NCBI GenBank assembly: GCA_033239525.1
Contig: BSYO01000028.1
Location: 14,377,597-14,441,596 of the forward strand
DNA length: 64,000 nucleotides
Direction of reading: 5' to 3'
Source of the DNA: Nepenthes gracilis
Taxonomy: Eukaryota; Streptophyta; Magnoliopsida; Caryophyllales; Nepenthaceae
Part shown: positions 36,650 through 47,200 of the stretch, one piece after another
Layout: each line of letters opens with the position of its first letter
Position numbering within the stretch: position 1 is the stretch's first letter
Position numbers and translations under genes: made by a program
The notes under the pieces: generated by a model
The model's database searches: none
The model's input: only the letters and a program-made list of their open reading frames with translations
Told to the model about the DNA's origin: nothing

Positions 36650-37312
36650 TTCATTGCTTGAAGTATTAGCTCCTACACCTACCATTTTGATGGAGGACGG
36701 TGTGAATAATGATTAGGCATTTGAATACGTGTCTAGAGATAGCATGGAGACTGTGATTGCTGAAGAGGGACCATATCGAGAGACTTCGATGCCTGTGCTG
36801 CCAAAGACTTTGGGTGTATCTCTCTCTCCTTTGGGCTTTCGAGTGCCGCTCTACCGCTAGATGCTGCCTCTGATGTGGTTGAGGCCTCCATCTATATCTA
36901 GAGTGGGGGGTTCTCCCAGCCTGTCTCATCCAGAGGGCCCATTTTCCTCGACATATCACTTCTCGTAGTCCTTCATTCCATAATCATGTTTTTCATTGTT
37001 ACTCCTGACCAATCATTCTATCTAGCCTAGGAGGCATAAAAGGTGCTCCGCATGATGGCGAAGGCTTTGCATTGGTGAGATGTCGAGATCATACCTATCC
37101 AAGCTATATGCTGATCTTGTCATGCTTGAGGAGATGGAGAGTCAAGATCAGGCTGCTCACCTCGATTGCGAGCTATCTGAGTCTAAGGTGAGATCCCAAG
37201 AACTCACAGAGGAGAAATCTTAGGCATTGGATCAAATTGTCTCACTCGAGGATGCGCTTCGAGAGGCTGAGCAACAAGTTCCTGATCTGTCTTAGTTAAT
37301 TCCCCTGGAGAT
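36650..37312 (+). pseudogene. Reverse-strand additional ORF relic, copy 2
   Basis: The + strand frame at about 37,110-37,300 reads MLEEMESQDQAAHLDCELSE, then SKVRSQELTEEKS (stop) LDQIVSLEDALREAEQQV, a Glu/Leu-rich coiled-coil-like segment matching copy 1 at about 20,150-20,370. A few stops interrupt it. It lies antisense to the element between the 3' LTR and the tandem repeats, the position of additional ORFs in Tat-lineage elements. Function is unknown. Confidence 0.6.
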
Positions 37313-37494
37313 AGGAGAGGAGTCTTCACCACATTCAACGGGGGACTCCCTGCCTTAGGATTGTCATCTATCCAAGTCGTAGGCTTAGGTAATGTTTTGC
37401 TGGATGGACTCTCCTGGTCACACTTAGCTGGATGATCATTCTTTTAATGAATTAGTTAGGCCTAGTTGCCAATCTGACTTAGTTGATTCCGGTG

Positions 37495-37925
37495 GGGAGA
37501 AGTCGTAGCATTAGGAAAGCCTATTTGTTGGCTAAGTGTTATTGCTATCATTGCTAGGCTAAGGGGGACGTGTCTATCCAGTTGTGCTCACTCCTGTGAG
37601 AAGGTTGTGGTATTAAGAGAGTCTATTTACCCGCTAAACATTATTACTATCATTATCGGGTTGAGGGGGACGTGTTTGTCCGATTATGCTCACTCTTGTG
37701 AGGAGGTCGTGGCACTGGGAGAGTCTATTTTCCATCTAAGTGTTATTGCTGTATTCATCAGGCATCAGAAGACGTGTTTGTCCGATTGTACTCGCTTTTG
37801 TGAGGTGGTTATGGCACTGGGAGAGTCTATTTACCGGCTAAGCATTATTGCTATCATTGCAAGGCTTAGGGGACTTATCTGTCCAGTTGTGCTCACTCTT
37901 ATGAGGAGGTCTTGGTACTAGGAGT
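37495..37925. repeat. 102-bp tandem repeats, array 2 (about 4 copies)
   Basis: Equivalent points fall at 37,571, 37,673, 37,775 and about 37,876. The unit is clearly homologous to array 1 ('gagagtctattt', 'attattgctatcatt'). The copy numbers of the two arrays are similar. Confidence 0.86.
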
Positions 37926-38479
37926 GACTCTGGATGGCCAACTAGATTTGGTTGCCATAGTCTCTCGATTTCAGCAGAGTCTACACTATCGCTTGCACTT
38001 GACTAATGGTGCTTGTCGCCATAAGAGGGAGTTGTCGCACTTATGCATCAGGTTTTTAGTTTGTCAAATGTCTTGTTTAGTACTGGCTGCTATTTTGGGT
38101 ATGTTTGACTTTAGTCTGCAAGCTCCCTGAGCCATAATACCTAACCATTATTGACTGATGGTGCTTATTCTTGTACTTGATAATGATTTGCTGATATTGA
38201 TAGTACTTTTAGAGGTAGGTGGCATTCCATATCATTGGGATTAATTTTTTGTTCTAAGTGCATAACTTGTACGTTCTGTTGTGGAGGATTGTTGAGACAA
38301 TGAATGATCCCTCTGAGGTAGGAGATAGCTTGTTCTAGTCGGCAGTTTTACTGGTTGTCTCTATGCTCTACTAAACTAGGTTTCCCACCTTGAATTGGCG
38401 TGTTTTTACCTTTCCATTATAATATTGAGTGATCCGCTGCGGAGAAGTCACCGTGTGCGACCTTACTACGTCTCAGGCT

Positions 38480-38805
38480 TCCTCGAGCAAGTCAAAAGGT
38501 TCTCTAGGCTGCCAAGAATTGCTTTATAGGTCAAAACTTTCGATTCGGAGGTCAGGATAATTGATCTTTATCGAGATAATTGGTTTAGTTTTATAACATA
38601 AACTGAAGGGTATTTCTCGTGTAGGTTTCCTAGGTGTCATCCTGTAAGACCACAACACAGAAAGTAGTTCATCCACCCAGGAGCATTCTGCATCCACTAG
38701 TTTCATCTTCAACCTGTGTAGTAGGTTATGGTTCGTGACTCCCACTTGCTTGGATGCAATGGGCAATGGGTCTAACATGTCGAGCCCCATTGTATGAATG
38801 GCCAT
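38480..38805 (-). pseudogene. Integrase remnant lacking the catalytic core, internal unit 2
   Basis: The minus-strand frame 38,805-38,524 begins MGLDMLDPLPIA, corresponding to the start of the gypsy integrase core, then passes at once to VTNHNLLHRLKMKL and SWVDELLSVLWSYRMTP, the end of the core and the C-terminal region. The central region with the second Asp and the usual NG(Q)AE approach is gone. Unit 1 shows the same joint, so the deletion predates the tandem duplication. Confidence 0.75.
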
Positions 38806-38829
38806 AGTAATTGCTAGTTTTGTAGCTTT

Positions 38830-39603
38830 GCGTGTGGTTGATGTGGCAAGTTGGAGAAATAAATCTTCGTCTTCTTTTGATAAGGTCAGGGGAGGTGGAT
38901 TGGTGAGGGAGTTGCTAAATTTGGATGGCCCTCATGAATGGTGGCCTTTTCAGGTCGGCAAAGTATTTGTCAGTGCTTTCTCTGAACAATTACTGCCCGA
39001 TCTTCCTAACCCTCTCCTCCACCTGGGAGGAGAACGTAATTCTCGTAGCATCGAGGAAGCTCTTCAACTCTGAGTAGTCTAGAGATATGTGCTAGATCTG
39101 CTAACTATGGGCCTTCCCCGGTAAGGCACTATAGGAAGCTTCTTCTCGGGTTGAAGGCTTTTTATTGTCTCGAGAGTAGTATGAATTTTGTCTCTCCAGC
39201 CTTCTATCCTGTACTCTGAGACTTAGTCAGTCCTCCAACCACTTTTGTTCCCTGTTGCTCGTGGCTTCTTAGGCCTCGAGGTCATTAGGCCATTGGATCT
39301 TCTACTTGCAAGCTAGTCTCTTCTTCCACTTCCTCATTTGGACGTCAAGGTCTGGAAGTGGGAGGAAAGAGCCCCCAGTGGTAGTACCTCCAGATGGGTG
39401 CACATGGTCTGAAGCAATTTTGATAGTGTGTTCACTTGGGCAGCCAATGCTTTCTAGTCGACAGTTGGACGGTTACCTCCATGACTACGTATGATTGGGT
39501 CATCGCCTTGGGAGGTGACATCTCTTGTAGGTGTGCTTGCTTGAGCCCTGGGCTCACTATGCTTACTTTTTACTATTGTGAGGTTAGACTTTTTGTTATT
39601 TTT
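38830..39603 (-). pseudogene. gag remnant, internal unit 2
   Basis: Minus-strand segments resemble gypsy gag (a LKSFLDATRITFSSQVEERV-like piece near 39,060-39,000 and LSSHSQTLTSK-like near 39,360). Stops and frame changes are frequent. Gag leads straight into the integrase remnant with no protease, RT or RNase H between them. Confidence 0.55.
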
Positions 39604-39617
39604 ACAGACGGTGTCAA

Positions 39618-40707
39618 TGATATATCTTCAGATTTGAATTATTATACAAATTAGGGAGTTAATTAATCTCGTCCGATGAGTTAACCTGAAGTGGGTTCGA
39701 TTTTTATTTCTTCGAATTTGAATCTTACACAGAAATCTTTTTTAGTTGAATAGAAAAATAGGATGAGAAATATGCGTAGATGCATAAATGAGGGGATTGA
39801 GTGTTGGTATAGGAAAAGGCTTTGTTTGGTGCACTCAATCAGAGAGAGACTTTAAAACTGTAGGGCAGTGCTCCATTTGGTACGTTGAACTAGGGAGCGG
39901 CTTTAAAGTTGGCTACACTCATTGGAGAGTGACTTAGAGAGGGTGCACTTGTGGGAGAGTGGTTTCTTGGAGGAGAAGTATACTTGTTAGAGAGTGGCTT
40001 TGAGGGAGAGGTACACTTGTCGGAGAGTGGTTTGGAGAAAAATGTGCATTCGTTAGAAAATAGCTTTGAGATAGTGCACTCATAATCTAAGTTACTCTAT
40101 GAGATCTCAATGTGTATGAATGCTAAGTGTAAGGAGTATGCTATGAATTCAAGGATTGGTTTTTTGAGGTTGCGGTCTGATTGATTGATTGATCCTAGAG
40201 AAAATATTGAAAAGAGAGATCCCTTCCCCAAAAAAATCTGATCCCTTCTCCTGTGGAGGAGAGGGGTATTTGTAGAGCAAACATCGACTTAGCCTTCCTT
40301 AGAACTCACAGTTAGAAATAATTGTTTACATATATTCGTTCTACTGTCTGAGTGATCCTCGCAGGTTATATATGGCAACCTCCATCTGAGAATATTTGTT
40401 GGATTGTTACTATCATTTCGGGCACAATCCGTAATCATGGGGTAATATCTTTTGAATATATGCGCTAAGCTATTGTGACGTCAACCGATTTCGGGCTGCG
40501 GCTATCGAAGCACGCCACTAATTAGCCCAAATTGCCTATTTGTCGCCGGATGATATCAGTTCATACTTCTTGAGTCGATCATTGTACTTACTGAATCTTG
40601 GGTTGATGAAGTGTCCTACCGGGCTTTCATTAAATCGTTGCTTCCTCGGCTTCTCTTTCTTTTGCTGGTTGGGCTTTGAGCTGTCCCATTAATTATCGGA
40701 CCCATCA
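39618..40707 (-). repeat. LTR C of the array (5'-most on the minus strand)
   Basis: 1,090 bp, TGATATATCTTC...CCCATCA, homologous to LTRs A and B. It is followed directly by the right-hand taaaa (40,708-40,712). Confidence 0.82.
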
Positions 40708-40712
40708 TAAAA

Positions 40713-41050
40713 TATGAAGCTAAATGAAAATAGATTAAGAACTTAACAATGCATAAATAGTTATGAAAATAGATTGTGAATATAATCAATAGATAAAACT
40801 ATAGGTTAAATGTTAGCTGATATAATTTTAAATGTGCCATTATAGTGTATATAATTCAATAATAAGTTTAGCTAAAATTAATGTTAAACACAAGGATTGT
40901 ATTTTTTTTTTGCATGGCATTTTTATACATATTATTTTTAATAAGAGTCTATAATTTGTGTAAAATACCGGCCTTGAGATTGAGCGGGGACAAGAAAATC
41001 TTTCCAAAACGGCACTAGCACTACGCTCAGCCAGTCGATCCGGGTGGGCG
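40713..41050. other. AT-rich spacer between the array and the J-domain gene
   Basis: No coding or repeat structure is recognised. Base composition changes to more GC-rich promoter DNA from about 40,970. Confidence 0.5.
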
Positions 41051-41211
41051 CTTCTAGAAGATGGGACAGCCTTCTAGAAGGCGGTATTGTAGCCTTAAAT
41101 TATCTGAAGAAAAGAACAGATATTCGGGTCAAGAAATGAATGACAGGAGGAAGTGAAGGGTACACGTTTAACCGTCAGGCTCATGTTCCATCCATTAGGG
41201 TCTTCTAGAAG
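41051..41211 (+). promoter_or_regulatory. Three heat-shock-element cores upstream of the J-domain gene
   Basis: The palindrome cTTCtaGAAg occurs perfectly at 41,051-41,060, 41,071-41,080 and 41,202-41,211. Each is the nTTCnnGAAn half of a heat-shock factor binding site; the first two are 20 bp apart. They lie 210-370 bp upstream of the ATG. Heat or proteotoxic-stress induction is inferred. Confidence 0.65.
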
Positions 41212-41250
41212 GAAAGGCCCGACGTCCCAACCCCCCAAAAAAAGCAGGAG

Positions 41251-41274
41251 ACAGAGAGAGAGAGAGAGAGAGAG
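41251..41274. repeat. GA dinucleotide microsatellite in the 5' region of the J-domain gene
   Basis: About ten uninterrupted GA units within 'gagacagagag...gagggg'. GA/CT runs are common in plant 5' UTRs. It lies about 150 bp before the ATG. Confidence 0.8.
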
Positions 41275-41421
41275 GGGAAGTGGATCTTCCCTACAAAGCT
41301 TCCAACTTTGGTTCGCATCAGGCAAAAAATCCTCAGGCTCAAATTGCCTATCACTCTCCACGACCCACAGTCATTCTGTAACAGACCAAAGAAAAGCCGT
41401 ATTTGCGGAATCCCTATCGCA

Positions 41422-41898
41422 ATGTTCCAAGCCCTAACCCTCCCTTTCAAATCTCCATTCCACTCCTCTACGGTCAGCCGCCGCCCGTCTCTTCCCTCCT
41501 TCCAATCTCAACGGTCAACCGCCACCTTCCGTAGCAGAGCTGCGGTCCAAGAGTTCACGGACAACGCCGGTTTGTTCGCATCCGGAAAGGCTGGAAGCCT
41601 CTACGAAGTGCTCAGAGTCAAAGAGAATGCTTCGCCGATGGAGATCAAGACGGCATATCGAAGGTTGGCGAAGTTGCATCACCCCGACGCATCGCCGTCG
41701 GACGGCCGCCATTTCATCGAGATTCACAGTGCCTACGAAACGCTGTCGGATCCGGACGCTAGGGCTATCTATGATTTGTCGTTAGGGTTAAGACAAAGAC
41801 AGAGAAGGTTGTCGTCTCCGACGTTTGGGTTCAGGACAGAAGATCGTCGTCCCGGATTTTACACCACCGGACGATGGGAAACCGATCAGTGCTGGTAG
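41422..41898 (+). CDS. Small J-domain (DnaJ-like) protein, probably chloroplast
   Basis: A single-exon frame of 158 codons. The ATG at 41,422 is chosen because the longer upstream frame has no J-protein character and the product then begins with a transit-peptide-like N-terminus (residues 1 to about 50: Ser, Arg, Pro and Thr rich, almost no acidic residues). The J domain spans about residues 59-118: [13 protein letters not shown], then helix II, the invariant HPD loop ([12 protein letters not shown] at 87-89), helix III and [14 protein letters not shown]. There is no Gly/Phe region or zinc finger, so it is a type III J protein, matching the chloroplast DNAJ11-like group in size and layout. 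J proteins stimulate Hsp70 ATPase; here the likely partner is stromal Hsp70. Three heat-shock elements lie upstream. It is convergent with the cellulose synthase gene. Chloroplast targeting is inferred. Confidence 0.9.
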   Translation: MFQALTLPFKSPFHSSTVSRRPSLPSFQSQRSTATFRSRAAVQEFTDNAGLFASGKAGSLYEVLRVKENASPMEIKTAYRRLAKLHHPDASPSDGRHFIEIHSAYETLSDPDARAIYDLSLGLRQRQRRLSSPTFGFRTEDRRPGFYTTGRWETDQCW

Positions 41899-44240
41899 GC
41901 TTTTTAATTTTCCTTTTTTTTTTTTTGGCTGACTTCTTGTCAGCATTTAATTAAAATTGGTAGGGTATTGGAATATGAGCTACATCCAATCGCGCGTATA
42001 TTTAACTGCCACAGTGTAAATAGGAATTGGCTTACTATTTACCTCTTTTTCACCTACTTAAAAAAAAAATAAAAAAAGTAAAAAATAAAAACTTTAATTA
42101 TCCTGTAAGTTGTGGGTTGAGCTCGAGGAAGACTTTAATCGTGAGCTCCAGCTTCTAAATGGTGCTTGCTCAAGTAGAGCACATATTAAGTTGAAATTGA
42201 ATTGGAGAACTTGATTTCGTTGACTCCTAATTTTTTCATTGACAAAATGAAGCTAGACGTGGGCATTAGTCATTTTTTTTATTTTTCATCGAAGTAATGA
42301 TACAATATACAGAGGAATCAATTTTAATTGAGCTCGAAACATGAACCCTCAAATGCCCATTCGTGAGATGGAATTCACGCCACATGAACTTTTCCTTGAT
42401 AGTGGCATATGGAGGCAGGTTGTTGTCACCAGTCCCCACGTTGAGGGTAATTACCCTTCCACACAAAAAAAGCCAAGCATTTGCTGATGGAGACAAGAAA
42501 AAAGGCAAGCATTTTGGATAATGGAGATGAGGAAAGGCAGGAGAGGCGGAGGGTGGGGGGAGGGGGACTCACTAGATCCAGGGCAGCGGAGACCACCCAT
42601 TTAAATATCAACTTCAACACTCACTAGATTTTCTTATGATTCAGTAGGAGGGAGTTAGCATTATGCTTTAGCACAAGTGTGAAAACATCATATGCTTAAT
42701 TTCCCGAGGAAAACAAATACCTCACTTCCATCCCCCTTTTCCTGGAGACTCTGAGACACGTTTTTCACTTAATTCTAACGCTCAGTCGGTTGTGCAGTGC
42801 TTCCCAGATGATGCGACTTCACAAGAAAAAAATAATAACGGAGGAGTCCTGTCAATGTTTGGGCTGTTATCCTAATAATTCAAGTCTGTTGGATCTGCTC
42901 TACTGCAAACACCTGCGGCTTAAGTTCTGGAAAATTAGCATTTAGATTTACACATATCTATAGGATGTGAATATATATTATACAAATTGTAATTCCGGTA
43001 GGCATAAATGAACGCTCAAAGTGATTCAATCGCCACATAAACAAATAAATTAAATAAAATGCAGTAAAAAGAGAGAGCACAAGCTTTTCTATCGGGTTGG
43101 GTTGTAAGGGTTGAAAAATTATTTCTAAGAAGTGTCTAACTATTTAATAGTATTAGATATAAAACAGAGGGAAAAAGAATTAAAACTTCGAAGTGTGGGC
43201 GAATAAAATGGTAAAATTTAGAAGGGAGAAAACAAAACAAATTTTAGAGATGAAATATTAGTAAAGATATTTGGACAGTGGAGGGTATAGAAGTTACGTT
43301 AAAATAACAAATTGTAGTAAGGGAATAGGAAAGGAAGTTTTAAGATAATAGAAAGGAAGTAAGTGTTAGTATCAAGGAAGGAGGGTGGTGGGATGAAGAT
43401 GTCTGAACGACAGTAAAGATAAAAAGAAGATAATGTAAGACCTGTCAAGGATTCATAAATATTACAAAAATAATGAGAAATGAAAAAAAATAGCAAAATA
43501 TTGTACGTGAAACTAAGTCTAGAACTTATAATGAGCGGAGATCTAGATGCGGAGAATTACCTACACAAATTAGCTAAGGTAAGAGAAATGAGTGGAGATC
43601 TAGATTATATTAGATGTATAAAAGATGAAAATAATTAAATATAAATAAAAATGGAAAAGTTATTCAACAAAAATAGAGAAGGTCTAAATGTACAGTTTAG
43701 TGAGGAGAATCAGTAAGTAGTACTAGTTGTGTTCTAGGATGTATAGACCGTGCATACTAAAATAAGTATTAATCAAGTAGGGATGATTTGGTGGCTTCTG
43801 GAGAAGACTGAACCTCTGATTAAATGCAAATTCTACTGCCCATCTTCCCATTTGACAGCAATGATTTTCAGCTTTCCAATGATTGTCTGTACAAAGAACT
43901 AGTATCTGCTAAATAATGGAATAGTATCCGCTACTTGGACTCACAAGTGATGCACAAAATACAGGTAAGAGTTCAGTAACTCATGTGCAAGCGGAAGGTG
44001 AATAACTAATCAAACAAAAGCAAAATACCATCCTTCCATTTTATTCTTGTTTTTTATTGCAAAGATTACAAATACAAAACCTGTGCTTGCTATGATCTCT
44101 GATCTTCCCATAATGAAGTCACAGCCATCGAATGTAGATATGAAAATTGCTTAGAATTTACACACAAGATAGCACCCCTATGATTTGGAGATGAGACAAG
44201 CCCAATACCTTCAACCAAAGAGGACCCTGACTTCAGCTTC
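41899..44240. other. Intergenic region between two convergent genes
   Basis: No supported coding region. Notable local features are poly-A/T runs near 41,920 and 42,060, a G-rich run near 42,550-42,570, and two minus-strand AATAAA signals at 44,039-44,058 that probably serve the cellulose synthase gene. Short frames such as the minus-strand one at 42,266-42,508 have no recognised domain. Confidence 0.6.
44039..44058 (-). terminator. Putative polyadenylation signals of the cellulose synthase gene
   Basis: Two minus-strand AATAAA hexamers (44,039-44,044 and 44,053-44,058), about 185-200 bp past the stop codon. Confidence 0.5.
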
Positions 44241-47200
44241 TCAACAATCAATTGAAATACAGCTTTGGGCAATGGTTTTGCTATCGATTTTGTTAACAAA
44301 TGGATCAATCTTTACCCACACAAGAGAGAACACAGAGGCTAACAACACTGACCACAACACAACAATGGTTGGAGTCCTATTTTGTCGTCCCATGAGACCT
44401 TTGAGGAACGGATAAAGATGAAAAATCACCCAAAATGAGAAGAACACCTTGCCAAAAAGTGGCCCCCACGCTTCATATCCACTATTTAACGCATCAGAAA
44501 ATCCTGCAACAACTCCTACTAGGTTGATGACAATAAGGGTTGTGGGAGGGATGAGCAGCGTTGTCCATTTGAAAACATAGAGGTCACCGAATTCTGTATC
44601 ATCAGCTGCCTTGGATGTGACTGTGAAGTTGGTGTCCAAGCCAGCTAGCATCTTGAGGAAGCCTTGGAAGACGGCAAAGAGATGGGCTGAGACACCTCCA
44701 ATCACCCAAAACTGCTCATTACGCCACCAATCTTCAATGCCAACACCACTCCAACGAAGCTCGAGCACACTTGTCAAGATGATCGAGATGAAAAGTCCAA
44801 GGAACAGGATGCTTGCGAGATTTGAAAGCTGAACCAGTTAAAGTCCAAAGTGTCAGGCCAATATCCACGTTAGGCAAATGGCCTCCAAATGCTAAGAGTC
44901 ACATTTATGCTGGCCAGTCTTTCTGTTTGAAGAAATTCAACAATTGCTACGCTGTAATAAAGTAGGGATTCTTTTTTTTCATTTTTTCTTGTCAAGCTTT
45001 TAGCTTATCTTTGGGATAAGTTTTTCATGTGAAGCTCCAAGTTGTGGCTTTCACCCAACGTTGTTTAAATTCTCTTTTCATCTTTATGAGAAGCCATTAG
45101 ATGTTTATGACAGGAATCTACATGGATTAACTTCAGCTTCTTCACCAGAGAAGCTGTTTCAAAGGCTAAATAATTCTGTTATAACATGAATGTTGGAATA
45201 TTCTGTATTCTTCATCTTAATGTTTCCCTATCATATCAAATTTTTGACAAATGTGTTTCACCAGAGAAATTTAAGAACGATGATTGTTTCTTTATTTGGG
45301 TAAATCTCTACAATAATTTCAGAAATGGAAGATAAGAGAAATTACCGTTGGTATGATGAATTTTCCCGTGAGAAGACAAATAGCAGGGAGAGAGCAGTAA
45401 GCAATTAAGGGAAGGGACGTGAAAGGATAGACAATGGTGTTTATGTATGCCAATCTCTGAAGCCACTTAAGACGGCCTCCTCCGAAGCCATACCACAGAG
45501 GACAGTGTCTGCTGAGGAAAATTTCCACCGATCCCAAGGCCCAACGAAGAACTTGGTGCAGCCTGTCAGAGAGGTTAATGGGTGCAGACCCTTTGAATGC
45601 TGGCCTGAAGGGCATGCAATATATTGACCTCCACCCTCGACAATGCATCTTGAATCCTGTCAAAATATCTTCTGTGACTGATCCATATATCCAGCCAATC
45701 TGAGAAAACAAGACACCAATATCATTGCTTGTAGTTGTCAATAGACCGTGCTAGAAATACAAGTTGATGAGTTATAGCTCAGGCTGGAACAAAAGGAGCA
45801 AAACGCTCGAACTACAAGCTGTAACTGTAAAAGTCAATAATATTCTTTTTGTTGGTGGGATCTTGAAGTTTCAAATATTAAGGACATAACCAAAAGGCTC
45901 ACCTCTTTTCCCCATGCTGTTTTCTCTTCGTACCCACAACTGATGACGTGTATGGCTTCCTTGATCAGAGTTGAAGGGTTGGCAGATTCGGGCACACCTC
46001 CATTTTCCATTAATGTGGACTCGATAAACACAGTAGACAATCCAAATGTCTTTTCAAAACTCGTTTGTGAAATCAACATTGACCTCTCATACTCATCATA
46101 ATCTGAAAAACAGTTGGGATTGTCAAATAATGAACCAAATTGCTCTCAAATGCTTTGTCTTAACCTTAGAGAAGACTTACTATTGATCTCCCTGAGATTA
46201 AATATGGCAGCATTTAGATCATCACGTTTGGAATCTCGATAAACATCTGAGATGTCTTTTGCGGGTTTCTTAGAAGGACAACAACAGCAGCAGCTGCCAC
46301 ACCATGAAGATGAAGATGACTTGTGTATACTCGGCAAAAATAGAGGGCCATAGCCATACAGCGCTTGCCTATTGAAAACACAACCTGTCCCCACATAAAC
46401 TGGTCCTTGAATGCCATCAAGTCCTTTCATGTTAACCTAATAAGATATTTAGGCCCGGAATGACGGAAAAAGGCTCACAAATTAGCCATTTCAGATTTTC
46501 TAACAATTGAGTAGATATATTGAAAGCTATACAAATGAGAAGCTTACGTCAAAGAACACAATATTTCGATTGGCATATCTATCACTGCGATCAATGCCAT
46601 CAAATCTTTGGGGAAACTGCACATAACATACATCTCGACCAACTTCAGGGTCCATTAGAAAACACATTGCTTCGCGAACTGCCTTGCTATTGTTAACATA
46701 ATGGTCGCAATCAAGGTTGAGAATGTAAGGAGCATTTGTCAGAATTGCAGAAACCCTGACCTGAAAGAAACCAGTCATGTCAAAAGCCAACAGATAATAA
46801 AAATAGAAGCGTAATCTAACGTAATGTGAATTTGAATGGATGCTGGGGGATTCACCAAAGCATTTTCAGCACCAGCTTTCTTGTGGTGTTGGTAGCCAGG
46901 CCTCTTCTCTCTAGAGACATAAACAAGCCTTGAAAGTTCATTGCCTTCTATATCATGGGCACCACTGTATCCGAGAAAGACCTTGAAATCAAAGGAAAGG
47001 AAGAAGATGCATCAGAATCTAACGTTTAACTTACAAAATGTTAAACTGTTGGTGGGAACAAAAACATATGGGAAATTAACAAATTTACAGCTGCATGTGG
47101 TCTTTGTCATTGGATTCCTTTTCTCTTTATTTTGCATCATAGGACTAGTGTAGGGGCTTGGGTAATTTTCTTATGAGTTTCACATCAAATGGATTTGTCA

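Larger units (their letters stand above)
36001..39617 (-). mobile_element. Internal unit 2 of the array (uninterrupted)
   Basis: 3.6 kb, homologous to unit 1 in the same order: purine tract next to LTR B, additional ORF relic, 102-bp repeats, integrase remnant, gag remnant, primer-site-like sequence (minus strand TTGACACCGTCTGT, 39,604-39,617) next to LTR C. Near 39,109-39,160 it preserves the sequence into which gypsy A inserted in unit 1. Confidence 0.82.
18187..40707 (-). mobile_element. Tandem three-LTR array of a non-autonomous Tat-like Ty3/gypsy family
   Basis: Three related LTRs (18,187-19,047; 34,643-36,000; 39,618-40,707) alternate with two homologous internal units (19,048-22,304 plus 34,159-34,642; and 36,001-39,617). 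All share one orientation. On the minus strand primer-site-like sequence follows LTRs C and B, and a purine tract precedes LTRs B and A, exactly as an LTR-internal-LTR-internal-LTR structure requires. The outer flanks are a perfect 5-bp duplication, taaaa at 18,182-18,186 and 40,708-40,712. Internal units hold gag and integrase fragments but no RT, RNase H or protease that I could find. Without the later 11.85-kb insertion the array is about 10.7 kb. The Tat-like assignment rests on 3'-region tandem repeats, a reverse-strand ORF relic and the primer-site type. Confidence 0.85.

Noticed and set aside
41308..41421. Upstream extension of the J-domain frame to 41,308
   Set aside because: The extra residues have no J-protein similarity. 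The ATG at 41,422 gives a transit-peptide-like start and the usual length.
42266..42620. Short minus-strand frames between the two host genes
   Set aside because: No similarity recognised, no supporting signals, and length within chance expectation.
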